From positions 1 to 63,858 of the IMG/VR virus record IMGVR_UViG_3300045282_000203: 63,858 bases of DNA. One strand, given 5' to 3'. This DNA comes from a virus. The notes under the pieces were generated by a model. That model was not told where the DNA came from. It saw only the letters and a program-made list of their open reading frames with translations, and did not search any database. Each line of letters begins with the position of its first letter. Position 1 is the stretch's first letter. Shown here piece after piece: positions 56,899 to 63,858 of the stretch. The translations under genes were made by a program, and so were the position numbers.

Positions 56899-57424
56899 CG
56901 TGCACCTCCGTGTGATACACCGCATCATCCGAGCAGAGCGCGTCGTGCACCTCTCCGTTCACCTCGAAGTCGAAGCGTCGGTAGCCCGCGTGCCTCAGCA
57001 ATGCCTCATGACGAGGTGGCACCCAGCCAGCTGGCTTCACCACGTCTACCTGATGACCGCGCTTCCCGATACCGTTGACCTTGCTCATGTTCGCCCGCTG
57101 CACCTCGTCCCAGCCGTCTGACCACATCGCTCGGAGGCCGAGCATCTGTGCGGTGCCCTTGGCGAAGTAGACGAGATCAAGAAGAGCGTCGAACTGGCCC
57201 ACGAGGTCCTGTGAGTCGACGGCGTCCTCGAACTCGTTCAGCTCCTCACGAAGGCAAGCGAGCCGCTCACGGAGCTTGCGGCGGGTGAGGTGCGTGGGTT
57301 CATCATTGAGAAGATGATCGAACTTCTTCTGGAACCGGCGCACGTCCTCCATCTCTGGATCGAGGTGGCCGATGAAGAAGAGCTGGTCCAGCCAGCTGCA
57401 GAGGTTTTCCCAGAGGCTTTTCAT
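56888..57424 (-). CDS. MazG-like nucleotide pyrophosphohydrolase, candidate dCTPase
   Basis: 178 residues from ATG 57424 behind AAAGGAAAG. All-alpha NTP pyrophosphatase core: REELNEFEDAV gives the ExxE pair and QFDALLDLVYFAKGTAQ the DxxD pair, followed by EVQRANMSKV. MazG/HisE-like enzymes split NTPs to NMP and pyrophosphate. In this cluster a dCTP/dCDP-hydrolysing role, as T4 gp56 has, would give dCMP and keep plain cytosine out of DNA; substrate is inferred. The C-terminal 60 residues contain PAGWVPPRHEALL, common in phage members. Confidence 0.82.
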   Translation of the reverse strand: MKSLWENLCSWLDQLFFIGHLDPEMEDVRRFQKKFDHLLNDEPTHLTRRKLRERLACLREELNEFEDAVDSQDLVGQFDALLDLVYFAKGTAQMLGLRAMWSDGWDEVQRANMSKVNGIGKRGHQVDVVKPAGWVPPRHEALLRHAGYRRFDFEVNGEVHDALCSDDAVYHTEVHGGQ

Positions 57425-57468
57425 AAGTTCTTTCCTTTCAGCAAATATAACATTAAACATGTGTTCAG

Positions 57469-57555
57469 TTAGAGGAGATCAGGATGACCCAGGTGGTGGC
57501 CAGGGTCTCTAGCTGCTGACCCACGAACGAGGATCTCGCGATCATCTGGGGTCAT
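57469..57555 (-). CDS. Possible 28-aa mini gene in a short gap
   Basis: The 127-base gap 57425-57551 has a frame starting at ATG 57555, overlapping the glycosyltransferase stop as ATGA and encoding 28 residues (MTPDDREILVRGSAARDP...). A second frame would give a 26-residue hydrophobic peptide. Neither can be confirmed. The rest is AT-rich and supplies the ribosome site for the MazG-like gene. Confidence 0.3.
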   Translation of the reverse strand: MTPDDREILVRGSAARDPGHHLGHPDLL

Positions 57556-58523
57556 CTGGCACCCACCGTCAACCGCTTGTCCCAGGCCTTGAGGACCTCC
57601 TTTCTCAGCAGCTGGTGGTAGCTCTGGTGCCAGGCCTGCTGGGCCTGGAAGATCTTCGAGCGGCGCTTGAGGAAGTACTCGATCTGGTCGACGTCCTCAA
57701 GGACGTAGGGCCTGATGTCGATGCCCACTGCCTCGAACCGCGGCACCGCCTCCTCCTGGAACACCATCGGCAGCCCAGCACCCAGCATCTCGTAGAAGCG
57801 TGCCGCTGGGTTGACGAAGAACCTGACCTCGTCCTGGAGGTAGAGTCCCAGTGAGTAGGCGCCGATCGCGTCAGCGAGCTGATGATGGGGCACAGGTGGC
57901 GCGAGCTGCAGATGCGGGTAGCGCTCCAGCCAGCGCTCATTCTGAGTGGTGTTGGTCATCACCGTCACGTCGGGGCTTTCAGCAGAGAAGAAGCGATCAA
58001 ACGTCTTCACCCGCCCGGTGCGCATGGCCCCGTAGTAGAGGAGGTTGCGGACCTTGGGGCGCTGCGGGGTGATCCTGTTGTAGAACAGGTAGTCCCAGTG
58101 GATCAGCTTGCTGAACTCCGAGCGCTCCGTGTAGTGGGGCACCGTCGTCCAGAAGTCGAGGTTGAGACCGCGGTCGAGTGCCTCCCTGATGGCGACGAGG
58201 ACAGGGCTGGCTGAGGACTTCGTGTTGTGGCTCGGCTTCTCCAGGTGGTAGTCGTTCACCACCCAGATGACCTGCTTCGCCTTGCGGATGACGGCGGCGA
58301 GTTCCTGCTGGGCGTGACAGTGATGCATGAGCCCGTTGATGACGAAGAGGGTGTCTGGCTGGTAGGCCAGGAGCTCTTCACCTCCTCGCCTCCCGGTAGC
58401 CTTGTTCTTGCTGTCACCCCAGACGGGGATCTTCAGGGTCTCGCTGAGGAACAGCGCGAGGAGGCTGTTGCAGTTGATCGCGCCCTCATTGAGGGCTGTC
58501 AGGTTGAAGACTGCGACTTTCAT
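57552..58523 (-). CDS. Glycosyltransferase, GT-B-like, candidate DNA-base glycosylation enzyme
   Basis: 323 residues, ATG 58523 in ATGA overlap with the methyltransferase gene. N-terminal Rossmann-like half (VFNLTALNEGAINCNSLLAL, DTLFVINGLMHHCHAQ, QVIWVVNDYHLEKPS). The C-terminal half has the GT-B donor-site pattern: GAYSLGLYLQ, then NPAARFYEMLGAGLPMVFQ with a conserved Glu. Phage enzymes of this fold include T4 glucosyltransferases that modify hydroxymethylcytosine. The gene sits between C5 methyltransferase and MazG/kinase/hydroxymethylase-like genes, so DNA is a likely acceptor. The sugar donor is unknown; a protein or glycan acceptor cannot be excluded. Confidence 0.72.
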   Translation of the reverse strand: MKVAVFNLTALNEGAINCNSLLALFLSETLKIPVWGDSKNKATGRRGGEELLAYQPDTLFVINGLMHHCHAQQELAAVIRKAKQVIWVVNDYHLEKPSHNTKSSASPVLVAIREALDRGLNLDFWTTVPHYTERSEFSKLIHWDYLFYNRITPQRPKVRNLLYYGAMRTGRVKTFDRFFSAESPDVTVMTNTTQNERWLERYPHLQLAPPVPHHQLADAIGAYSLGLYLQDEVRFFVNPAARFYEMLGAGLPMVFQEEAVPRFEAVGIDIRPYVLEDVDQIEYFLKRRSKIFQAQQAWHQSYHQLLRKEVLKAWDKRLTVGAR

Positions 58524-59551
58524 AGGTCCTCCTCTTCGATGGTGGGTGACAAGATCTTCACGAGACGGTACTTGGGATCACCTCGCAGAGGTGGCTTGAT
58601 GAGACCGCCCTTGACGGCATTGGCCAACCACTCACCCGCGGGGGCGAGGACAGTACGCGAGAGCAGCCCACTGATCGCGCCCAGCTTGTCAGATTCGATC
58701 TTCCAGGTCTTCGGCAGGCCGCTAATCGCGAGCATCTCCTTGTACGAGAGACGACGTGGTTCGTCGTAGTGACGGCAGGAGCCTGGGAAGAACACCCCGC
58801 AGATCTCGTCGGGTCTGAAGCGCTTGGCCAGCCAGTTCGGTTTGCAGGTGATTTTCTTCTGCTGGGCGGCGGGGAGACTGCGATACGCCTCTGAGTACTT
58901 GTAGTGGTGCTTGGGGCAGATCTTCCAGAGGAAGATGTCACCGTCCGTCTCCGACCACTTCTCTGCTGGCTTCACCTTGATGCTCTTCAGCAGGCTCCCC
59001 ACCGTCGGGTGCTTGGTCACCACCTTGGGCCACACGAGTGGGTGCTGGTGGGCGATGAAGAACATGCGCTTGCGATGCTGAGGCGCACCGAGGTAGAGGT
59101 TGTTCTGGATGAGCACCGTGACGTGGTAGCCGCGATCCATCCACAGCTTGGCCTTCTTGTCGACGAAGTTCCTGCCCTTTCCCCACGCCTGGGTGACGGA
59201 CTCCCAGACGAAGGTCTTGGTCTTCATCCTGAGGCCGGCATCCATGAGGCTCTCCACGCAGTCGAGGCGAGGATCAACGTCCCACGTGTGGGCTCGGCCG
59301 GCTGAGAGGGTGGACCAGGGCGCGCAGGGCGGGTTGCTGTAGAGAAGATCGACCTTGCCGAAACTGTCGGCAGCCCAGTTCTCCTTCCCGATGCGGATGT
59401 CGAGGTGTGGGAAGTTGAGCTTCGCTGTCTTCACCCCGTACGCCACGTGCTCGAGGTGCACATCGACCTCGAACCCCGCCTTCATGACGCCGTGGGTGAA
59501 GGCGCCGGCGAAGCAGTCACCGCCGACTGCAACGAACCTTGATCTGACCAT
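58520..59551 (-). CDS. C5-cytosine DNA methyltransferase
   Basis: 343 residues, ATG 59551 behind AAGGAGAC. Motifs in canonical order: I (GGDCFAGAFTHGVMKAGFEV), IV (SNPPCAPWS, catalytic Cys76), VI (FVWESVTQ, with Ser where ENV is usual), VIII (GAPQHRKRMFFIA) and late X (LANAVKGG). It transfers a methyl group to cytosine C5 at an unknown target. If phage DNA already carries hydroxymethylcytosine, this enzyme would lack substrate there, so it may act on a subset of sites or have changed chemistry. Coupled to the glycosyltransferase. Confidence 0.88.
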   Translation of the reverse strand: MVRSRFVAVGGDCFAGAFTHGVMKAGFEVDVHLEHVAYGVKTAKLNFPHLDIRIGKENWAADSFGKVDLLYSNPPCAPWSTLSAGRAHTWDVDPRLDCVESLMDAGLRMKTKTFVWESVTQAWGKGRNFVDKKAKLWMDRGYHVTVLIQNNLYLGAPQHRKRMFFIAHQHPLVWPKVVTKHPTVGSLLKSIKVKPAEKWSETDGDIFLWKICPKHHYKYSEAYRSLPAAQQKKITCKPNWLAKRFRPDEICGVFFPGSCRHYDEPRRLSYKEMLAISGLPKTWKIESDKLGAISGLLSRTVLAPAGEWLANAVKGGLIKPPLRGDPKYRLVKILSPTIEEEDL

Positions 59552-59576
59552 GTGAGTCTCCTTGATGGGCGATTAT

Positions 59577-61058
59577 TCAGGCTGCGCGCCTACGGTGCTT
59601 GGCGAGGTTGAGAAGTGCGGTGAAGAGCTTCTGCTGACCACCTTCTTTCTCAGTGAGCGTAGGCATCATCACAAGATCTTCGACGGTGTCACGCATGAGG
59701 AGACGGTGGATCATCGTGTGCTTCCTGGTATTGCCGGAGCGGATGACCCGGCTGTTGAACTGATCGTAGAGGTCCTGGTCCCACGTGGGTGTGTGCCAGC
59801 AGAGATCAGCCTCGCACCCCTGGAGGTTGAGACCGGTGCCGATGGACTGGGGATGACCGAACATCACTGGGACGTCGCCGGCGTTCCACTTGTCTTCTAC
59901 CTTGGTGTAGTCCTTGTCCTTTACGTCACTGATGAACACCGCCTTCGGGAACCTCTTCTTGAGACGATCGACGTCGTGGTGGAAGTCGTAAGCGACGAGA
60001 AGTGGGCGGTGCTGCATCTCATCAATGAGGTCCTCCAGGGCGTCGGTCTTCTGATCGTGGATGTTGATCCACTCTCGCTTCCGCATCTTCAGGTTGATGC
60101 TCAGAGTCTTCACCACCTCGGGGTCGAGGTAGATCCCACCTGAGCAGATCTGACGACACTTCACACTCTTGGCGCCAGCTGTCCCAGCCTTCACGAGATT
60201 GCCGTTGATCTCAGCGATCATGAGAGCTTCCATCTCCTCATAGATGCGACGGTAATCTTCATCGAAGTCGATGAGGATGTCGTTCTCGACCCGCTCGGGG
60301 AGGTCGATCTCTGAGCTCGGGACGTGCATCATGAGGTGGGAGAGCTTCTCATAGATGCGCTCCTCAGCGTCGAGCTTAGGCACGAGCTCGTAGGGCCCCA
60401 CCTGATCAAAGAACTCTCTCCGGAAGTACGTGATGTACTGGCCGAGAGCGTTACCCATGTCGAGGACGTAGGTCTCTCCGAAGAGATCTTCGAGACCGTT
60501 CGACCCCGCGCTGCCGGTGAGACCCCATCGTCGCCCGAAGGTGTGGAGGATCGTCTTGAGGGTCTTGAAGCGGAGTGAGGTAGTGTGCTTGAACTTCTGC
60601 AGCTCATCCACGACGAGAAGATCGAAGCCGAGCTTCTTGAAGGCGCGGACATCGACATCGACGTAGGACTTGTTCTTCGCATCCTTGGTGACGGTGGGAC
60701 CAAGAAGCCACTGCAGCCCCTCAGGGGTGATCGTGTAGATGTCCGCGTCGCGGCGCAATGCCTTCTCACGGTCCTTGCCGTGGAGGATCTCAACCTTGAG
60801 ATGCTTGAAGTCCTCCCACTTCGCCACCTCGCCCGGCCAGACCGCGTAGCACGGCCGCTTCGGAGCGATGACGAGGACCTTGTGAACGAGGCCCTGCTTC
60901 TTGAGGAGACTGATGGCGGCGAGGGTCGTGCTGGTCTTGCGGAGTCCCGGCTTGAACAGGAGTCCAGCGCAAGCGTGTGATAGGAGGAACTTCATTCCTC
61001 TCTTCTGGAACTTCGCGGGCTTCCACTTCTGGGGTGGCTTCTTGATCAGGTCATTCAT
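59577..61058 (-). CDS. SNF2-like DEAD/DEAH-type helicase
   Basis: 493 residues from ATG 61058 (MNDLIKKPPQKWKPA), behind GGAGATTTC. Motif I is FKPGLRKTSTTLA, with Arg in place of Gly before Lys-Thr. Motif Ia is VLVIAPKRP, motif II VVDELQKFK (DELQ), motif III LTGSAGSNGLEDLFG. C-terminal RecA domain: PLLVAYDFHHDVDRLKKRFP, SIGTGLNLQGCEADLCWH, and NSRVIRSGNTRKHTMIH (motif VI). Likely remodels DNA or drives branch migration in replication or recombination. Confidence 0.88.
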   Translation of the reverse strand: MNDLIKKPPQKWKPAKFQKRGMKFLLSHACAGLLFKPGLRKTSTTLAAISLLKKQGLVHKVLVIAPKRPCYAVWPGEVAKWEDFKHLKVEILHGKDREKALRRDADIYTITPEGLQWLLGPTVTKDAKNKSYVDVDVRAFKKLGFDLLVVDELQKFKHTTSLRFKTLKTILHTFGRRWGLTGSAGSNGLEDLFGETYVLDMGNALGQYITYFRREFFDQVGPYELVPKLDAEERIYEKLSHLMMHVPSSEIDLPERVENDILIDFDEDYRRIYEEMEALMIAEINGNLVKAGTAGAKSVKCRQICSGGIYLDPEVVKTLSINLKMRKREWINIHDQKTDALEDLIDEMQHRPLLVAYDFHHDVDRLKKRFPKAVFISDVKDKDYTKVEDKWNAGDVPVMFGHPQSIGTGLNLQGCEADLCWHTPTWDQDLYDQFNSRVIRSGNTRKHTMIHRLLMRDTVEDLVMMPTLTEKEGGQQKLFTALLNLAKHRRRAA

Positions 61059-61536
61059 GAAATCTCCATCGACGTTTTGCAGATTCACTCATCTTTCTTT
61101 TTGTTGCATCAGAATGTTTCCGTCCCAGTCCAGCATTTCTCACCTTCTCCCGTGTTTCTAAGGAGAGTGTTGTCCCTAATCTAGCATTTCGGATTTTCTT
61201 CTTAGACTCTGTTGAATGTTTTCTTCCAAGCCACGTTTGTCTTATCTTCTCTCGCCCCTCTTTTGACAATCTCGATTTTAGTCGTCCCTTCTCTGAAGCA
61301 TCCCACATGTTATCTTTGCAAGTGCCGAGAAAGTGATGCTCATCTCTGATGCACCGTGGGTTATCACATGTATGACAGACGAAGATCTTACTTGAGGCAA
61401 TAGGTCCGTGACGCATCTGATAAAGACGACGCGAAACCCCATTTGCAGTTGTATCACATTGAGCCGGACGGACTAAGCATTTGCCCTCCCAATGAGATTC
61501 ATTTTCGTAATCCTGAATTGTTTTTCTTCGTCCCAT
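61051..61536 (-). CDS. HNH homing-type endonuclease with NUMOD3 repeats
   Basis: 161 residues from ATG 61536, behind GGAGGAGGC. HNH core (about 54-76): CHTCDNPRCIRDEHHFLGT and CKDNMWD. The C-terminal third has repeated NUMOD3-type DNA-contact units (SKEGREKIRQTWLGRKHS, SLETREKVRNAGLGRKHS). Free-standing homing endonucleases spread into related phage genomes. AT content is clearly higher than in neighbours, supporting recent acquisition together with the VRR-NUC gene. It overlaps the VRR-NUC stop by 38 bases. Confidence 0.88.
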   Translation of the reverse strand: MGRRKTIQDYENESHWEGKCLVRPAQCDTTANGVSRRLYQMRHGPIASSKIFVCHTCDNPRCIRDEHHFLGTCKDNMWDASEKGRLKSRLSKEGREKIRQTWLGRKHSTESKKKIRNARLGTTLSLETREKVRNAGLGRKHSDATKRKMSESAKRRWRFHE

Positions 61537-61843
61537 TTGCCTCCTCCCATTTTTGCTTAATCAGTTGTTTACCAATCAACGTGTCATTGATGACATGCAC
61601 ATCATATCCAAGAGATTTTAATTGATCATGAGTTGCTGCTTGAAGCGCAGAAAGTTTTCCAATCTCGCTCTTAAACTCAATGAGAAGTGGTAAGCCGCCG
61701 GGGATCCAAATAATAAAATCTGGGAGGCCCGATACTTGGAAAACTGAGCCCGAACTAAGTTTATCGCATCGTATTCCTTGCTTCTTCGCCCACCCGATGA
61801 CCGAGGACTGGATGCTCTTCTCGAGGTTCCTGGATACTCTCAT
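61499..61843 (-). CDS. VRR-NUC nuclease
   Basis: 114 residues from ATG 61843 (MRVSRNLEKSIQSSV), ATGA-coupled upstream. VRR-NUC core: SVFQVSGLPDFIIWIPGG (Pro-Asp at 41-42), LLIEFKSEIGKLSALQ (Glu57, Lys59, Gln68). Stand-alone VRR-NUC proteins cut structured DNA such as junctions. Possible Holliday-junction resolvase of the phage. Base composition is AT-richer than that of the main genome. Confidence 0.87.
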   Translation of the reverse strand: MRVSRNLEKSIQSSVIGWAKKQGIRCDKLSSGSVFQVSGLPDFIIWIPGGLPLLIEFKSEIGKLSALQAATHDQLKSLGYDVHVINDTLIGKQLIKQKWEEANGTKKNNSGLRK

Positions 61844-62157
61844 GCCACCCTCCACCAACGATGATGAGTGGCGTCATCTGAGAGACGAGATACAAACCTC
61901 CACTCTTTCATGATTGAGTGATTGCGTTGCCAGTTGCGCAGAGCGGTAAAGACTCGATCACGGCTTATTATGTGAGTACTGCTGCACGGGTCGAGTGTTG
62001 GGACAGCAAAACTGTCGCCAACCTCCATCAGGATGAAAGGATACTTTAACTCTCGTGATTCATGATTATGAACCGTTTTCACTCTGGCCCAGACAGAGAT
62101 GTTCTTCTCGATCTTGTAGACGAAATCTTCCTTGGTCATCTTATCTACATCATACAT
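61840..62157 (-). CDS. Hypothetical protein, 105 aa
   Basis: 105 residues; ATG 62157 (MYDVDKMTKEDF) chosen because GAGGAG lies at the right distance. Beta-alpha pattern with SVWARVKTVHNHESRELKYP and ILMEVGDSFAVPTLD. C-terminal Trp-rich. Also AT-richer than average. No family recognised. Confidence 0.6.
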   Translation of the reverse strand: MYDVDKMTKEDFVYKIEKNISVWARVKTVHNHESRELKYPFILMEVGDSFAVPTLDPCSSTHIISRDRVFTALRNWQRNHSIMKEWRFVSRLSDDATHHRWWRVA

Positions 62158-62171
62158 GATCATCTCCTCAG

Positions 62172-62909
62172 TCAGTACTGACATGGTCCAGAGTTGTCTT
62201 TCCTAAAGTGGCAGTTCTTGCAGTAGGCCCCCGGGCGAGGTGCGAACCGCGTGTCGCGGAGCATGGGGCTGGTGCGCTTGTGCCACGCCAGCTTCAGGCC
62301 CTTCAGGTCCTTGTGGGTGTACCTGATCTCGCCGGAGGTCTTCGGGTAGAAGAAGTTGTGGTCGGTGTAGACGAGTTGGGGCCAGACCTCGTCCACGTCG
62401 GGGTAGATGAGCAGCCCAGCAAGAGCGTAGAGGTCCAGCTGCTCGAGGTACTCCTCGTTCTTCTGCTCCCTGAACTTCCCGGTCTTCCAGTCGGTGATGA
62501 TGAGCACCTTCTTCGGCTTCTTCCCCGGGATCACCTCCACGTGGGCGAAATCGAGCTTGATGCGCACGACGCACCTAGCCCAGTCATCCCACACGGTCTT
62601 CTGCCAGTCGTGGGTGAAGGCCCAGGTGTCCTCACACACGGCGTCGGCTTCGTTCTTCTTTTTCTTGAAGAAGTCTCGGCAGGTCTTCAGGAACTCACCG
62701 ACCTTCACAAGGTCCTTAGGGACGACGCGCTTCTTCCCTTTGATGAAGTCCTCAGCCTGCTGGTGGATCTCAGTGCCACGGTCCATGTACTTGTTGCCCG
62801 GCTCCTTGAGCTTATCGATGAACTTGAGTTTCGCGCGATAAGGGCACTCGCGATAGGTGGTGTAGCGGCTGAAGGACCAGCTCGTGATCCGCTTCGTGCC
62901 GGAGCTCAC
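62172..62909 (-). CDS. PD-(D/E)XK exonuclease (RecB/Cas4-like)
   Basis: 245 residues from GTG 62909, GTGA-coupled. SFSRYTTYRECPYRAKLKFI has the first Cys and the RecB-family start. KYMDRGTEIHQQAEDF gives the His motif. VLIITDWKTGK carries the catalytic Asp-x-Lys, and EQLDLYALAGLLIYP the Q-x-x-x-Y motif. The C-terminal YCKNCHFRKDNSGPC supplies three Cys, consistent with a Cas4/AddB-type iron-sulphur cluster. Likely a recombination exonuclease producing single strands. Confidence 0.85.
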   Translation of the reverse strand: MSSGTKRITSWSFSRYTTYRECPYRAKLKFIDKLKEPGNKYMDRGTEIHQQAEDFIKGKKRVVPKDLVKVGEFLKTCRDFFKKKKNEADAVCEDTWAFTHDWQKTVWDDWARCVVRIKLDFAHVEVIPGKKPKKVLIITDWKTGKFREQKNEEYLEQLDLYALAGLLIYPDVDEVWPQLVYTDHNFFYPKTSGEIRYTHKDLKGLKLAWHKRTSPMLRDTRFAPRPGAYCKNCHFRKDNSGPCQY

Positions 62910-63163
62910 TTGGACACCCGCGTCTTCCGGTGAAGGCGTACCACATCAGTTCGTTGCCACCGAGACTCGAAGCGCCTCTCACTCATCCGTTCCCACGCAC
63001 CGGTGGGGCCAACACGGTAGGCCGCCCCATCAGAGTGGTGATGAACGAGACCAGGCTGGTGGTTGCACCGGCTCTGAGTGATCCTGCGTTGAATCTCCGC
63101 GGCGCGCTGATCTTTTTCGTGCTGAGTGTCCGCCCTCTTCTTGCTTGTCGATTTCTCCTTCAT
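62906..63163 (-). CDS. Basic hypothetical protein, 85 aa
   Basis: 85 residues, ATG 63163. Very Arg/Lys/His-rich, with KSTSKKRADTQHEKDQRAAE and YRVGPTGAWERMSERRFES. Possibly nucleic acid binding. Located between DNA polymerase and the PD-(D/E)XK nuclease; function unknown. Confidence 0.55.
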   Translation of the reverse strand: MKEKSTSKKRADTQHEKDQRAAEIQRRITQSRCNHQPGLVHHHSDGAAYRVGPTGAWERMSERRFESRWQRTDVVRLHRKTRVSK

Positions 63164-63164
63164 C

Positions 63165-63858
63165 TCATCTCCTCTTCGTCTTGTAGACGAGCTGGCCCTT
63201 CTTGTCGTAGTCCGTCATCGCCGCCCAGTTGAGCTTTGACACGGTGCCCTCGGTGAGCATAGGTACTTCAAACGGCACGGACTCCATAGCTATTCTTAGC
63301 ATTTCCATTGCCTCTGGTGCTTCACTCTTGGGGGCGGAGATGAGGAGCTCATCGTGAATCTGGCTGAGGATGAGCCATCTCCCTTTCTTCTTGCGACGGA
63401 TGATCTCCTTCGTGGCGTTGATGACGGCCTGCTTGGTGCAGTCGGCGGCGGAGCCCTGAACAAGAACGTTTACCATTTTGTAGTCATACGTCTGCATGCG
63501 GTTGTTGATGACCTTGGCCGGTTCGCAGTAGTATTCCCGTCCACCCCACGTGCGGAGTGGTTCGTTGTTCTTCGCTCTCTGCTTCATGTCCTCGTAGATC
63601 GCCTTGAGGCCTGGGTAGAGAGTCAGGATCGCCTTCTTCAGCTGGCTGGCCTCGTTGACGGTCATGCCGTTCTGCGCCGCGAGCTTGCCGTTCCCCATGC
63701 CATAGATGAGGCCGAGGTTCGTGTTCTTCACCGGCTTGCGCTCGTAGAACAGCCCCATCTTCTCGAGCTCCGCTCTCGCGAAGTCGTGGAAGTCGATCCA
63801 GGGCTCAGCGTTGTAGCGCTCCATCAGCAGCCCGCCGTCGAAGTGGGCAAGGATCCTC
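63165..63858 (-). CDS. polA: DNA polymerase I (family A), C-terminal part; continues from window start
   Basis: 3' part of the gene that begins at 1480 and crosses the window join; full product 675 residues. Palm/fingers motifs: motif B RKPVKNTNLGLIYGMG with the conserved Lys, Tyr and Gly; the residue equivalent to E. coli Phe762 is Leu. VLVQGSAADCTKQAVI follows and motif C is LSQIHDELLIS (catalytic His-Asp-Glu). Ends KGQLVYKTKRR with TGA at 63165-63167. With its intact exonuclease it is the replicative polymerase. Confidence 0.94.
   Translation of the reverse strand, partial: RILAHFDGGLLMERYNAEPWIDFHDFARAELEKMGLFYERKPVKNTNLGLIYGMGNGKLAAQNGMTVNEASQLKKAILTLYPGLKAIYEDMKQRAKNNEPLRTWGGREYYCEPAKVINNRMQTYDYKMVNVLVQGSAADCTKQAVINATKEIIRRKKKGRWLILSQIHDELLISAPKSEAPEAMEMLRIAMESVPFEVPMLTEGTVSKLNWAAMTDYDKKGQLVYKTKRR
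63713..63858. repeat. Terminal redundancy, right copy (overlaps window start)
   Basis: Same 146 bases as 1-146 except c at 63732 (t at 20). Marks the circular closure inside polA. Confidence 0.95.

Noticed and set aside
55942-57078. 378-codon plus-strand open frame
   Set aside because: Antisense to the kinase-UDG fusion, which has clear catalytic motifs and gene coupling.

Overview
The window is an essentially complete genome of a tailed, double-stranded DNA bacteriophage (Caudoviricetes, contractile tail) laid out as a circularly permuted contig. Bases 1-146 and 63713-63858 are the same sequence with one silent mismatch (20 t / 63732 c). A DNA polymerase I gene reads in frame across the join (675 codons plus stop), so the closed circle is about 63,712 bp. 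A GH19-type endolysin, a spanin-like protein and the DUF2184/DUF2213/DUF3383/DUF4054 head-tail set point to a Gram-negative host. The sequence does not identify the species. No integrase, phage RNA polymerase or tRNA gene was seen.

The genome has two opposed transcription blocks. The leftward block starts at about 21.3 kb, runs down to base 1, wraps around the join and ends at 53.9 kb. It holds DNA metabolism and regulation: DUF3854/SF3 primase-helicase, 3'-5' exonuclease, lysine-rich proteins, ThyX, DUF1643, a mini DnaJ, a Cro/CI-type regulator, a cluster of duplicated coiled-coil proteins, ATP-dependent ligase, DUF6165, a putative ssDNA-binding protein, DNA polymerase I, PD-(D/E)XK and VRR-NUC nucleases, an HNH homing-type endonuclease, an SNF2-like helicase, a C5 cytosine methyltransferase, a glycosyltransferase, a MazG-like pyrophosphatase, a P-loop kinase fused to a probable UDG-fold domain, a thymidylate-synthase homologue, dCMP deaminase and a DUF4406-like protein. 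Many genes overlap as ATGA, GTGA or TGATG, which suggests translational coupling.

The rightward block (about 22.07-53.85 kb) holds virion and lysis genes in a typical order: small and large terminase, portal, MuF-like protein, DUF2213 protease/scaffold region, cement protein, major capsid, connectors, sheath, tube, frameshifted tail chaperones, tape measure, baseplate (Dit-like, plug, hub, Gp138-like spike, gp25, J, DUF2612), several fibre or adhesin genes, then endolysin and small membrane proteins. The blocks converge on a strong hairpin terminator at 53.86-53.90 kb and diverge from an AT-rich control region at 21.34-22.07 kb.

The most interesting system lies between 54.3 and 59.6 kb. The ThyA homologue has Asp174 where thymidylate synthases have the substrate-selecting Asn, the same change as in T4 dCMP hydroxymethylase. 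The phage also has a separate ThyX for dTMP. Together with a MazG-like pyrophosphatase, a nucleotide kinase, dCMP deaminase, a GT-B-like glycosyltransferase and a C5 methyltransferase, this looks like an independently assembled pathway for putting modified, possibly glycosylated, cytosine into phage DNA. Other notable features are a repeated N-P-E-G-x-N-Q-Y-T-G module in capsid genes, shared palindromic elements in the two main leftward control regions, and a duplicated coiled-coil gene family.
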